Shown piece by piece: positions 35,346 through 44,555 of a stretch of DNA of 64,000 bases (position 1 is the stretch's first letter; the number at the start of each line of letters is the position of its first letter). Made by a program: the position numbers and the translations under genes. The DNA is from Kitasatospora sp. GAS204B. GTDB taxonomy: Bacteria > Actinomycetota > Actinomycetes > Streptomycetales > Streptomycetaceae. The DNA lies in NCBI RefSeq assembly GCF_029892155.1, contig NZ_JARZAG010000023.1, forward strand, positions 1 to 64,000, in the 5' to 3' direction. The notes beneath the pieces were generated by a model. The model was given only the letters and a program-made list of their open reading frames with translations. It did not search any database and was not told where the DNA came from.

Positions 35346-36776
35346 GTGAGCGCCAAGCCCCAGATCCCCAATGTCCTGGCCGCCCGGTACGCCTCGGCGA
35401 CCCTGGCCCAGCTGTGGTCCCCCGAGCACAAGGTGGTCCTCGAACGCCACCTGTGGCTCGCCGTCCTCAAGGCCCAGCAGGATCTGGGCATCGAGGTGCC
35501 CGAGAGTGCGGTCGCCGACTACGAGCGGGTGATCGACCAGGTCGACCTCGCCTCCATCGCCCGCCGTGAGCGGGTCACCCGGCACGACGTGAAGGCCCGG
35601 ATCGAGGAGTTCAGCGAGCTCGCGGGCCACGAGCAGATCCACAAGGGGATGACCTCCCGGGATCTGACCGAGAACGTCGAGCAGCTGCAGATCCGCCAGT
35701 CGCTGGAGCACGTCCGGGACCGCACCGTCGCCGTGCTGGTGCGCCTGGGCCGGCTCGCCGCCGAGCACGCCGAGCTGGTGATGGCCGGTCGCTCGCACAA
35801 CGTCGCCGCGCAGGCCACCACGCTCGGCAAGCGGTTCGCCAGCATCGCCGACGAGCTGCTGGTCGCCTTCGCCCGGCTCGAGGAGCTGATCGCCCGCTAC
35901 CCGCTGCGCGGGATCAAGGGCCCGGTCGGCACCGCTCAGGACATGCTCGACCTGCTGGGTGGCGACGACCGGAAGCTCGCCGACCTGGAGCGCCGGGTGG
36001 CCGGCCACCTGGGCTTCGAGAACGTCTTCACCTCGGTCGGCCAGGTCTACCCGCGCTCGCTGGACTTCGAGGTGCTCACCGCCCTGGTCCAGCTGTCCGC
36101 CGCGCCGTCCAGCCTGGCCAAGACGATCCGCCTGATGGCAGGTCACGAGCTGGTGACCGAGGGCTTCAAGGAGGGCCAGGTCGGCTCCTCCGCGATGCCG
36201 CACAAGATGAACACCCGCTCCTGCGAGCGGGTCAACGGCCTCGCGGTGATCCTGCGCGGCTACGCCTCGATGACCGCCGAGCTGGCCGGCGACCAGTGGA
36301 ACGAGGGCGACGTCTCCTGCTCGGTGGTCCGTCGGGTCGCCCTGCCGGACGCGTTCTTCGCCTTCGACGGCCTGCTGGAGACCTTCCTGACGGTGCTCGA
36401 CGAGTTCGGCGCCTTCCCGGCCGTGATCGAGGCCGAACTGGACCGCTACCTGCCGTTCCTGGCCACCACCAAGGTCCTGATGGGCGCGGTGCGCGCCGGC
36501 GTCGGCCGTGAGGTCGGGCACGAGATCATCAAGGAGCACGCGGTGGCCTCCGCGCTCGCGATGCGCGGCGGCGCGCGCGAGAACGAGCTGCTCGACCGGC
36601 TGGCCGCCGACGACCGGATGCCGCTGGACCGGGCCGCGCTGGACGCGCTGCTGGCCGACCGGCTCTCCTTCACCGGCGCGGCCGGGGCCCAGGTGGCCGA
36701 GGTGGTCCGCCGGGTCGAGGCGGTTGCCGCCGCCTACCCGGAGGCCGCCAAGTACGCGCCGGGCGCCATCCTCTGA
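35346..36776 (+). CDS. purB: Adenylosuccinate lyase
   Basis: 476-residue fumarase/aspartase-superfamily enzyme. It releases fumarate from SAICAR and from adenylosuccinate in purine synthesis. The superfamily signature GSSAMPHKMN begins at residue 280, with TSRDLTENVEQ and AGRSHNVAAQATTLGKR in the substrate loops. Normal length. GTG start; no strong ribosome binding site. It is a single gene, convergent with an MFS gene 8 bp beyond its stop and with no visible terminator between. Confidence 0.96.
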   Translation: MSAKPQIPNVLAARYASATLAQLWSPEHKVVLERHLWLAVLKAQQDLGIEVPESAVADYERVIDQVDLASIARRERVTRHDVKARIEEFSELAGHEQIHKGMTSRDLTENVEQLQIRQSLEHVRDRTVAVLVRLGRLAAEHAELVMAGRSHNVAAQATTLGKRFASIADELLVAFARLEELIARYPLRGIKGPVGTAQDMLDLLGGDDRKLADLERRVAGHLGFENVFTSVGQVYPRSLDFEVLTALVQLSAAPSSLAKTIRLMAGHELVTEGFKEGQVGSSAMPHKMNTRSCERVNGLAVILRGYASMTAELAGDQWNEGDVSCSVVRRVALPDAFFAFDGLLETFLTVLDEFGAFPAVIEAELDRYLPFLATTKVLMGAVRAGVGREVGHEIIKEHAVASALAMRGGARENELLDRLAADDRMPLDRAALDALLADRLSFTGAAGAQVAEVVRRVEAVAAAYPEAAKYAPGAIL

Positions 36777-36783
36777 CGCTCAG

Positions 36784-38265
36784 TCAGGAGCTGGTGGATC
36801 CGGGGCGCGAGTGCCCAGGATCCACCGGCGGCGCGGTGGTGCCGCAGTACCAGGTGCTGTCCGGCTCGGCTGCCGGCGCCGGCGGGCGCCCCGGCACGGT
36901 GACCAGCGCCAGCAGGCCGGAGCCCGCGAGCACTCCCGCGCAGATCAGCACGGCGGTGCGGAAGGCCGAGTCCACCGCGCTCGGCACCTGGTACTCCTCG
37001 CCGCTCAGGCCGGTCAGCAGCGGCAGCGCCGCGACCGCCAGCAGGCCGGCGGCGCGCGCGGCGGCGTTGTTCACCCCGCTGGCGATGCCGGCCCGGTGCA
37101 CGTCCACCGCCGCCAGCACGGTCGCGGTCAGCGGCGCCACCAGCGCCGTCAGGCCGACTCCGAAGACCACGGCCGCGGGCAGCACGTCCGTCCAGTACGA
37201 GGCGTGCGGGCCGATCCGCAGCATCAGCAGCACGCCGCCCGCGGCGATCAGCGGCCCGGCGGTCAGCTGCAGCCGCGGGCCGATCCGGGTGGCGAGCCGG
37301 CCCGAACGGGCGGACAGCAGCAGCATCAGCACGGTGACGGGTGCGAAGGCCACCCCGGCGACCAGCGGGTCGAAGCCGGCCACGGTCTGCAACTGCACCT
37401 GGAGGAAGAAGAACACCCCGCCCAGCGCGCCGTAGACGCCGAGCGTCACCAGGTTGATCACGGTGAACAGGCGCGAGTCGAAGAGTTCCAGCGGCATCAT
37501 CGGCTGCGGGCTGCGCCGCTCGACGGCCACGAAGGCGGCGCCCAGCAGCAGGCCCGCGACGGCCGACACCCAGACCGCCGCCGTCACCTTGTTGCCCGCC
37601 GCCGTCAGCGCGTAGGTGACCCCGCCGAGCGCGAGCGCGGCCAGCACCGCGCCGGGAACGTCGAAGCGCCCGGTGGCCTGCTCGTCGCGGCTCTCCGGCA
37701 CATGGCGCAGGGTCAGCACCGCGACCAGCACCGCGACCGGCAGGTTGATCACGAAGATCCACCGCCAGCCCGGGCCGCTGACCAGCCAGCCGCCGAGGAA
37801 CGGTCCCACCGCCGTGGCCACCCCGCCCAGGCCGGACCAGGCGCCGACCGCCGCCGAGCGGTCGTCCGGATGGAAGGAGGCCTGGAGCAGCGCGAGCGAG
37901 CCGGGCGTCAGCAGCGCGCCGCCGACGCCCTGCAACGCGCGGGCGGCGATCAGCAGCCCGACGGTGGGCGCGATCGCGCACAGCCCGGAGGCGGCGGCGA
38001 ACCAGCAGACGCCGATCACGAAGACCCGGCGCCGCCCGTAGCGGTCGCCGAGCGAGCCACCGAGCAGGATCAGCCCGGCCAGCGTGAGCAGGTAGGCGTT
38101 CACCGTCCACTGCAACGCGGACAGCGAGGCGCCGAGATCCCGCCCGATGCTCGGCAGCGCCACGTTCACCACCGTGCCGTCGAGCATCGCCATGCCAGAA
38201 CCGAGCGCGGCGGCCAGCACCACCCAGCGTCCCTGGCGGCTCTTCAACCGCAGTTGACTCTCCAT
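36784..38265 (-). CDS. MFS exporter, EmrB/QacA (DHA2) subfamily
   Basis: 493 residues with 14 predicted helices. Subfamily landmarks are LDGTVVNVALPSIGRDLGAS in helix 1, GDRYGRRRVFVIG after helix 2 and the antiporter motif GPFLGGWLVSGPGWRWIFVINLP. Exports drugs or endogenous metabolites using the proton gradient. The C-terminal ~30 residues are hydrophilic with a lone cysteine. The first homologous residue is at the ATG of MESQLRLKSRQGRW; the longer in-frame extension is antisense to the Usp gene. Confidence 0.9.
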   Translation of the reverse strand: MESQLRLKSRQGRWVVLAAALGSGMAMLDGTVVNVALPSIGRDLGASLSALQWTVNAYLLTLAGLILLGGSLGDRYGRRRVFVIGVCWFAAASGLCAIAPTVGLLIAARALQGVGGALLTPGSLALLQASFHPDDRSAAVGAWSGLGGVATAVGPFLGGWLVSGPGWRWIFVINLPVAVLVAVLTLRHVPESRDEQATGRFDVPGAVLAALALGGVTYALTAAGNKVTAAVWVSAVAGLLLGAAFVAVERRSPQPMMPLELFDSRLFTVINLVTLGVYGALGGVFFFLQVQLQTVAGFDPLVAGVAFAPVTVLMLLLSARSGRLATRIGPRLQLTAGPLIAAGGVLLMLRIGPHASYWTDVLPAAVVFGVGLTALVAPLTATVLAAVDVHRAGIASGVNNAAARAAGLLAVAALPLLTGLSGEEYQVPSAVDSAFRTAVLICAGVLAGSGLLALVTVPGRPPAPAAEPDSTWYCGTTAPPVDPGHSRPGSTSS

Positions 38266-38517
38266 AACCCCTGATCCTGCGCGACCGGCACGGCGCGCCG
38301 CTACCCCGCCGCGCCGGAGTGGCCGAACCCGGGTGGCGGCGGTCAGCGGCCCGGGTGAGGGTGGCAGCAGCCGCTCAGTCCCACGTCGAGTCAGGTGATC
38401 CGCCATGACGCTGCCCTCCGCCCGCGGAGCCGGCGATCGCTCCAGCCACTGCTTCGAGCCGACCCGCGCGCCGGCCCGGCGCGAGCTGTCCGTGGCCGCG
38501 GCAGGGGAGTGAGCGCG

Positions 38518-38997
38518 ATGGTGGACAGGAGGCGGATCGTGGTCGGCGTGGACGGCTCGCCGGCGGCCGCGGCGGCGCTGCGCTGGGCGATCGAGCAGGC
38601 CCGGGTGACCGGCGCGGACGTGGTGGAGGCCGTGATCGCCTGGGAGTTGCCCGGCTACTACGCGCTGGCCGGTGGTGCGACGCCGCCGGAAGGGATCGAC
38701 CCGGAGCACCTGGCGGCCCAGGTGCTCAGCGAGGCGGTCGAGCGGGTGACCGGGGGCAGGGCAGCCGTGCCGGTCCTGCAGGTGGTGCTGCCCGGTCTGC
38801 CGTCGGCCGCGCTGCTCGCCCAGGCCCGGGCCGCTGAGCTGGTGGTGGTGGGGAGCCGGGGGCTGGGTGGCTTCGCCGGTGTGCTGCTCGGCTCGGTCAG
38901 CCGGCATGTGCTCGAGCACGCCCCGTGCCCGGCCGTGGTGGTCCGGCCCGCCCGGAGCGATCGGGGCACCGGCGAACACCCCGTCAGCGGCGGATGA
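38518..38997 (+). CDS. Universal stress protein (UspA family)
   Basis: 159 residues, one Usp domain with VVGVDGSPAAAAALRWAI at the N terminus and the complete ATP-binding signature G-x2-G-x9-G-S (GSRGLGGFAGVLLGS) before VLEHAPCPAVVV. An AGGGGAG ribosome binding site precedes the ATG; a GTG 9 bases earlier is possible. It overlaps the phosphatase gene by 4 bp (ATGA), so the two are translationally coupled. Confidence 0.92.
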   Translation: MVDRRRIVVGVDGSPAAAAALRWAIEQARVTGADVVEAVIAWELPGYYALAGGATPPEGIDPEHLAAQVLSEAVERVTGGRAAVPVLQVVLPGLPSAALLAQARAAELVVVGSRGLGGFAGVLLGSVSRHVLEHAPCPAVVVRPARSDRGTGEHPVSGG

Positions 38998-40646
38998 CCG
39001 ACCGCCCGCAGCCGCACGTCGACCCGCTGGAGGCGATGGCCGCCACCGGCGTCGGCTGTTTCGAGTGGGATCCGGCCACCGGCCGCTTCACCCTGGACGC
39101 CCCCGGCCTGGCCGTCTTCGACCTGCGGCCGGACGAGTACGACGGGATGGCGGCCGGGCTCTCCCGGCGGCTCCCGGTGGAGGAGGTGATCCGGCTCTTC
39201 AAGCTGGTGGAGGACATCCGGGCCGGTCGCAGCGACTCGTACAGCAGCTACTTCCGGATCCGCCGCCGGGACGGCTCGATGCGCTGGACCCACACCCAGG
39301 GCCAGGTGATCCGCGATCCGGAGCACGCGGGCACCCGGGTGGTCGGTGTGGTGCGCGACGCGACCCAGGAGCTCTCCTACTCGGCGCTGCGGCTGATGGC
39401 CGAGGACGACCGCCAGCGCCAGGAGACCGAGCTGGGCGAGGTGGCCCGGGCGCTGGGCGAGGCGCTCAGCGTGGACGACGTGGTGGCCGTGCTGACGGGG
39501 GATCAGAGCATGCGCCGGCTCGGCGCGCAGGGCGTCACGCTGGGCGTGGTCGACCAGGGAAGGGTCAAGCTGGTCGGCGCGGTCGGGCGGGTGAACGTCC
39601 GGGTCCGCGCGATGCACCAGGCCCGGCTGACCGAGCCCCGACCGCTGAACGACGTGGTCCGCTCCGGCGAGCCCGCCTTCTTCACCTCGCGCGAGCTCTT
39701 CGCCAGCCGGTACCCGGACCTGGCCGACCAGTTGACCGACAGCCTGGCGACCGCCGCCGCGTTCCTGCCGCTGACCGCCCAGGGCCGTCCGATCGGCGCG
39801 CTCGCCCTGGTCTACGAGGGCAAGCGCAGCTTCAGCAGCGAGGACCGCACCTTGTTGACCACCCTGGCCAGTGCCATCGCCCAGTCGCTGCAGCGCGCGA
39901 TGCTGGTCGACCAGTCCCGGGAGATCGCCGCCGGGCTGCAGAACGCGATGCTGCCGCGCCACCTGCCGACGATCACCGGCGGCGCGCTCACCGTGCGCTA
40001 CCGCACCGCGCGCGAGGGCGTCTGGATCGGCGGGGACTGGTACGACGCGGTACCGCTGGCCGACGCGGTGGTCGGGGTGGCCATCGGCGACGTGCAGGGC
40101 CACGACACCGAGGCCGCCGCGATCATGGGGCAGCTGCGGATCGCGATGACCGCCTACGCCGCCGAGGGGCACAGCAGCGCCGAGGTGCTGGCCCGCGCCT
40201 CGGCCTTCCTCGCCGAGCTGCACGCCGACCGCTTCGCCACCTGCCTCTACCTCCAGGTCTCGCTCGCCACCGGCCAGGTCAGGGCGGCCAACGCGGGCCA
40301 CCTGCCGCCGCTGGTCCGACACGCCGACGGCACAGTGGGCCGGGTCGAGGTGGCCACCGGCCTGCCGCTCGGCCTGCCCGCCGACTGGCTGCCGGACGGC
40401 TACCCGCACACCGACTTCCATCTCGCGCCCGGCGACACCTTGCTGCTGTACACCGACGGCCTGGTGGAACGGCCGGGGGAGGACCTGGAGTTGGGTCTGG
40501 CCCGGCTGGCGGCGGTGCTGGCGGCCGGCCCCGGGCAGCTGCCCGCACTGGCCGATCACGTGCGCGACCGGCTCGGCGTGCGGCTGGAGGCGGAGGACGA
40601 CGCGGCGTTGCTGCTGCTGCACCGCGACGGCCGCGAGGCCGGCTGA
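38994..40646 (+). CDS. PAS/GAF/SpoIIE-type serine phosphatase
   Basis: 550 residues: an N-terminal PAS/PAC domain (~10-125, YFRIRRRDGSMRWTHTQG), a GAF domain (~150-305) and a PP2C/SpoIIE phosphatase domain (~320-550). The phosphatase domain has GGDWYDAVPLAD, IGDVQGHDTEAAAIMGQLR, NAGHLPP and LLLYTDGLVERPGED, so the metal aspartates are present. Such proteins dephosphorylate anti-sigma-factor antagonists in partner-switching pathways. There is no kinase domain and no STAS partner nearby. Coupled to the upstream Usp. Confidence 0.92.
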   Translation: MTDRPQPHVDPLEAMAATGVGCFEWDPATGRFTLDAPGLAVFDLRPDEYDGMAAGLSRRLPVEEVIRLFKLVEDIRAGRSDSYSSYFRIRRRDGSMRWTHTQGQVIRDPEHAGTRVVGVVRDATQELSYSALRLMAEDDRQRQETELGEVARALGEALSVDDVVAVLTGDQSMRRLGAQGVTLGVVDQGRVKLVGAVGRVNVRVRAMHQARLTEPRPLNDVVRSGEPAFFTSRELFASRYPDLADQLTDSLATAAAFLPLTAQGRPIGALALVYEGKRSFSSEDRTLLTTLASAIAQSLQRAMLVDQSREIAAGLQNAMLPRHLPTITGGALTVRYRTAREGVWIGGDWYDAVPLADAVVGVAIGDVQGHDTEAAAIMGQLRIAMTAYAAEGHSSAEVLARASAFLAELHADRFATCLYLQVSLATGQVRAANAGHLPPLVRHADGTVGRVEVATGLPLGLPADWLPDGYPHTDFHLAPGDTLLLYTDGLVERPGEDLELGLARLAAVLAAGPGQLPALADHVRDRLGVRLEAEDDAALLLLHRDGREAG

Positions 40647-40872
40647 CCCCGTTGGACGGCCCCGCCGGCCGCCCCTGCCGGCCGACCGCCGCCGGGTGGC
40701 GGATCCGGCCGCGTAGTGGATCCGTCAAGGAACGGCGCCGCGACGTACGGCAAGCGTCAAGGGCCGGTGTCGGCGCAGGTCATGAGGGGTCCAATGGAGG
40801 TCGGAGCCGGTTCCCGGGCGCGTCGAAAGCGGTCGGCGCGGGCGGGCGGCCCGCGGAGAGGAAGCGGTCGCC

Positions 40873-41358
40873 ATGGCCGAGGGAGCACGGGTCATCGTCG
40901 GGGTCAGCGGCTCGGTGAGTTCGCTGGCGGCGGTCCACCGCGCGGTGCGCGAGGCCCAGCGACGGGGCGCGGAACTGGTGCCGGTGGCCGCCTGGCTGCC
41001 CGCCGACGAGCCGCTGCGCCCGCTCTCCGAGTTGGCGCACGCGGCCCGGCGCCGGCTGGACGTGATGTTCGAGCAGGCGTTCGGCGGCTACCCCGCCGGG
41101 CTTCTGCTCAGCCCGCTGGTGGTGCGCGCGGAGGCCGGACCCGCCCTGGTGGCGGCCGCCGACCGGCCCGGTGACCTGCTGGTGGTCGGTGCGGGCCGCC
41201 CGGGCCGGGTGTCCCGGCTGCGGCACGGCTCGGTGGCGCGGTACTGCCGGGCCCACGCCCGCTGCGAGGTGCTGGAGGTGCCGGCCGCCGACCTGCTGGC
41301 CGACCTGGAGCACGCGGTGCACGGCTGGGCCGGGCCCGCGGTCCGGCAGCCGAGCTGA
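40873..41358 (+). CDS. Universal stress-like protein, degenerate ATP site
   Basis: 161 residues with an Usp-like fold (VIVGVSGSVSSLAAVHRAVREAQRRGAELVPVAAWLP; DLLVVGAGRPGRVSRLRHGSVARYCRAHARCEVLEV). The G-x2-G-x9-G-S spacing of the first Usp is not kept, so ATP binding is doubtful. The C terminus extends about 20 residues. AGAGGAAGCGGTCGCC precedes the ATG. It lies 226 bp after the phosphatase gene and may be a separate unit of the same stress cassette. Confidence 0.85.
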   Translation: MAEGARVIVGVSGSVSSLAAVHRAVREAQRRGAELVPVAAWLPADEPLRPLSELAHAARRRLDVMFEQAFGGYPAGLLLSPLVVRAEAGPALVAAADRPGDLLVVGAGRPGRVSRLRHGSVARYCRAHARCEVLEVPAADLLADLEHAVHGWAGPAVRQPS

Positions 41359-41370
41359 CCCCCCATGAGC

Positions 41371-41411
41371 GCGCCGGGTGGCTGACGGATCCTCAGCCAC
41401 CCGGCGCTTTT
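41371..41411 (+). terminator. Intrinsic terminator with T-tract
   Basis: 15-bp perfect stem GCGCCGGGTGGCTGA / TCAGCCACCCGGCGC followed by TTTT. One of the few hairpins here with a classical T-run. It ends the stress cassette. Confidence 0.92.
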
Positions 41412-41455
41412 CACCGGATCGCGCAATCAGTTCGGAATGCGCGGCCCGGCGGAAT

Positions 41456-41662
41456 TCACTCGCCGGCGGTGAAGCCGCTCTCCGAGCCACCCTGGCCCTG
41501 GAGGTTCTCGGCGACCATGCCGTGGCCGGCCACCACGGTGTTGTTGTGGCTGTGCATGTCGGCGTGGTAACCGGCGAAGCTGTGCGCGCTGGCGGTGGTG
41601 GCGGTGCCGACGACCGTGAGGCCGGCCACGGCAAAGCCGATCAGGGCGGTGCGAATTCGCAT
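41456..41662 (-). CDS. Small secreted histidine-rich peptide
   Basis: 68 residues. A clear Sec signal peptide (MRIRTALIGFAVAGLTVVGTATTASA) leaves a ~42-residue mature peptide starting HSFAGYHADMHSHNN. It has five histidines in the first half, no cysteine, and a Gly/Ser/Glu-rich tail. No family is recognised; it is not a chaplin or a lantibiotic by visible motif. Histidine spacing suggests metal binding. The start codon has AAGGGGA 6 bases upstream. Single gene with an AT-richer upstream region. Confidence 0.75.
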   Translation of the reverse strand: MRIRTALIGFAVAGLTVVGTATTASAHSFAGYHADMHSHNNTVVAGHGMVAENLQGQGGSESGFTAGE

Positions 41663-41904
41663 GCGTATTCCCCTTATCCGGCGGGCCGAGGATTTCGACC
41701 CGTGCTGACGACGAGAATGCACCACCTGATGATGCGACGGTTAACTGCATACGGACTTCTTCACCCTGTTGGCGGCGATGGACCCGCCGACCGGGTTGGT
41801 CAGCCCACCGGTCCGTCGCGAAGCCGACCCGGCTTGGCGAGAAGAAGGACGACAGGGGCCATCTAGGTCAGATCCTGTCCCAGTTCTCCGGCATCCTGGA
41901 CCCC

Positions 41905-42879
41905 GTGACCACCGACACCCCCGCCCGCCTGCTGAACCTGCTCTCGCTGCTGCAGACCCCGCGCGAGTGGCCCGGCAGTGAACTGGCCGAGCGGTTGAGC
42001 GTGACCCCGCGCACCATCCGCCGCGACGTCGAACGGCTGCGGGACCTGGGCTACCCCGTCCAGGCCAGCCGCGGCGCGAGTGGCGGCTACCGGCTGGCGG
42101 CGGGCAAGGCGATGCCCCCGCTGCTGCTGGACGACGAGGAGGCGGTGGCCATCGCGGTCGGCCTGCGCACGGCGGCCGGCAGCGCGGTCAGCGGGATCGA
42201 GGAGGCCTCGGTGCGGGCGCTGGCCAAGCTCGCCCAGGTGCTGCCGGCCCGGCTGCGGCACCGGGTGAGCACCCTGGGTGCGGCCACGGTGCCGCTGCCG
42301 GGGGCGGGCCAGGGCGTCGATCCGGAACTGCTGGCGGTGCTGGCCGGTGCGGTGGCGGGGCCGGAGCGGCTGCGGTTCGCCTATCGGGCCGCGGACGGCG
42401 CGGAGAGCCGGCGCCTGGTCGAGCCGCACCGGCTGGTGGCGACCGGGCGGCGCTGGTACCTGGTGGCCTACGACAACGACCGCGAGGACTGGCGGATCTT
42501 CCGGGTCGACCGGATGGAAGCGCCGCTGCCGACCGGCGTCCGGGTGCCGCCGCGTGAGCTGCCGGCGCCGGACGCGGCCGCGTACGTGGCGACGAAGCTG
42601 CGGCTGCGCGGGGAGGTCCACCGCGCGGTGGTGCTGCTCCGGCTGCCGCTGGCGCAGGCGGTCCGGAGCCTCGGCGGGGCACCGGTGGAGCTGACGGAGG
42701 TGGACGAGGAGAGCTGCCGGATGCGGACGACCGCCGACAGCCTGGAGTGGATCGGCTTCCGGCTGCTGGCACTGGGGTGCGAGTTCCGGGTCGAGGAACC
42801 GGCCGAACTCGTGGACCACCTGCGACGGCTGGGCGAGCGGATCAGCCGGGCCACCGAGACCGGGGCCGGGCGGGAGTGA
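41905..42879 (+). CDS. WYL-domain transcriptional regulator (YafY family)
   Basis: 324 residues: an N-terminal winged helix (WPGSELAERLSVTPRTIRRDVERLRDLGYPVQASRGASGGYRLAAG, ~20-70), a central WYL domain (FAYRAADGAE..RLVEPHRLVATGRRWYLVAYDNDREDWRIFRVDRM) and a C-terminal WCX module. WYL proteins sense nucleic acids or small ligands and control DNA damage, defence and catabolic genes. The GTG start is the first reasonable codon. It stands alone, so targets cannot be named. Confidence 0.92.
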   Translation: MTTDTPARLLNLLSLLQTPREWPGSELAERLSVTPRTIRRDVERLRDLGYPVQASRGASGGYRLAAGKAMPPLLLDDEEAVAIAVGLRTAAGSAVSGIEEASVRALAKLAQVLPARLRHRVSTLGAATVPLPGAGQGVDPELLAVLAGAVAGPERLRFAYRAADGAESRRLVEPHRLVATGRRWYLVAYDNDREDWRIFRVDRMEAPLPTGVRVPPRELPAPDAAAYVATKLRLRGEVHRAVVLLRLPLAQAVRSLGGAPVELTEVDEESCRMRTTADSLEWIGFRLLALGCEFRVEEPAELVDHLRRLGERISRATETGAGRE

Positions 42880-42993
42880 CCACCTTGGAGCGACCGCGCC
42901 GAATCGCCCGTCCGGCCCGGGCGCGCTGCCCTGGCGGGGCGTGACGCGGGCGCTAAAGTCGCCGGGCATGTCATGTCTCTGAAGGAGCGTCAG

Positions 42994-43758
42994 GTGAAGA
43001 TCGACCGCGTGGTCACCGGCGGCCCGTGCTGGGTCGAACTGGGGACGGCGGACCCGGCCGCCGGCCAGGTGTTCTACGGCGAACTCTTCGGCTGGCGCGC
43101 CGAGACCGACCCGCGGCCCGAGGCCGGCGGCTACACCATGCTGCTGCGCGAGGACGCCCCGGTGGCCGCGCTGACGCCGCTCTACGCGCCCGGCCAGTCG
43201 AGCGCCTGGGCCGTCTCGTTCGCCGTCACCGACGCGGACGCCACCACCACGGCCGTCACCGAGGCGGGCGGGCGGGTGGTGCTCGGGCCGCTGGACGTTT
43301 TCGACGCCGGCCGGTTCGCGGTGGTCGCCGACCCGGCCGGGGCGGTCTTCGCGCTCTGGCAGCCGCGCGCGTTCGGCGGCGCCGCCGTCTTCAACCAGCC
43401 CGGTTCCCTCGGCTGGGTCGAGCTGCTGACCCGGGACGTGCCCAGGGCCACCCGCTTCTACCCCGAGGTCCTCGACTGGAGCGTGACGGCAGGCGAGTGG
43501 TACACCCAATGGGGGATCGACGGCGCCGACTTCGGCGGCATGATGCGGATGGACGAGCACTTCCCGGCCTCGGTGCCGGCGCACTGGCGGCCGTACTTCG
43601 CGGTGACCAGCGTGGACGACACGGTGCGGGAGGCCGGCCGGCTCGGTGCCGAGACGCTGATGGCGCCGATGGACCTGGCCGGTGGCCGCCGGATCGCGGT
43701 CCTGCGCGATCCGCAGGGCGCGAGCTTCGGCGTCTACCCGGCCGGTACCGAGGGGTGA
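42994..43758 (+). CDS. Two-domain VOC (glyoxalase-like) protein
   Basis: 254 residues with two VOC repeats, each beginning with a Gly-x-x-x-W-x-E-L segment (GGPCWVELGTADPAAGQVFYGELFGW; GSLGWVELLTRDVPRATRFYPEVLDW). Related Streptomyces proteins include hydroxylase-like or antibiotic-binding members, but no substrate can be assigned. The GTG start is preferred because AAGGAG lies 7 bases upstream; an ATG at 42973 is in frame without such a site. Confidence 0.88.
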   Translation: MKIDRVVTGGPCWVELGTADPAAGQVFYGELFGWRAETDPRPEAGGYTMLLREDAPVAALTPLYAPGQSSAWAVSFAVTDADATTTAVTEAGGRVVLGPLDVFDAGRFAVVADPAGAVFALWQPRAFGGAAVFNQPGSLGWVELLTRDVPRATRFYPEVLDWSVTAGEWYTQWGIDGADFGGMMRMDEHFPASVPAHWRPYFAVTSVDDTVREAGRLGAETLMAPMDLAGGRRIAVLRDPQGASFGVYPAGTEG

Positions 43759-43838
43759 CGAGGTCGCTCGCCGACCTTGCTGCAAACGCCACTATCTGAG
43801 TTATCGTCGGATTGTCAGTGCGGCACGGAAGGGGAGGG

Positions 43839-44522
43839 ATGACCGTGCGGCGCAACCCTGGACCCCACCCCGACCCACCTCCGCGCGGGCCTCGGCGCCG
43901 GCCGCTGCGCGCGCTCGGCCGCCAGCTGAGCCAGGCGTTCGGCGGCGATCTCGGCCCGCTCGGGCGGCCGCTGGACCGGGCCCGCAGCCGGGGCCGGCTG
44001 CTGGCGGCGCTCGGCCTGATCCTGGCGCTGCTGCTCGGCTCGCTGCTGTCCGTCCGCGGGGTGGCGAGCGCGCCCCGGCAGGCCGCCGCCCGGGCCGCGC
44101 ACCTGCACCAGCTCCCCGCCGAGGTGCTCGGCCCGCCCCGTCCTGACGCCACCGCACCCGCCTACCGCTTCGACGGCGGCGACCGGGTGACGGTGCGTTG
44201 GAACTACCCGCCCGGGCACACCGGGACCGCCCGGATCGACTTGCCCCGGTCGGCTCTGGCGGGCGACACGCTCCCGGTCTGGGTGACCGACGACGGCCGC
44301 CTCGGCGGCTCGCCCCCGAGCGCGGTGGGTCTGGCCGTGCTGGCGGCCGGGATCGGCACCGGGGTCTGGCTGCTGCTGAGCGCGACCGTCCTCACCGGCC
44401 ACGTGCTGCGCCGCCGCGCGTTGGAGCGCCGCGCGCTGCGTGACTGGGCCGCCGGGTGGGCGAGCGTCGAGCCGCACTGGTCGGGCCGGTTGCACGGGCG
44501 GCCGGGCAACACCGCGCCCTGA
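43839..44522 (+). CDS. Rv1733c-like two-helix membrane protein
   Basis: 227 residues: a Pro/Arg-rich cytoplasmic N terminus, transmembrane helix 1 (LLAALGLILALLLGSLLSV), an extracytoplasmic domain (YRFDGGDRVTVRWNYPPGHTGTARIDLP), helix 2 (AVGLAVLAAGIGTGVWLLLSATVL) and a basic C terminus. This matches the Rv1733c family, common in multiple copies in streptomycetes and of unknown function. GAAGGGGAGGG abuts the ATG; the GTG 6 bases later has better spacing. Confidence 0.82.
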   Translation: MTVRRNPGPHPDPPPRGPRRRPLRALGRQLSQAFGGDLGPLGRPLDRARSRGRLLAALGLILALLLGSLLSVRGVASAPRQAAARAAHLHQLPAEVLGPPRPDATAPAYRFDGGDRVTVRWNYPPGHTGTARIDLPRSALAGDTLPVWVTDDGRLGGSPPSAVGLAVLAAGIGTGVWLLLSATVLTGHVLRRRALERRALRDWAAGWASVEPHWSGRLHGRPGNTAP

Positions 44523-44555
44523 GGTGGCCGTGCGCTCGGCGACCTGGCCGAACGC

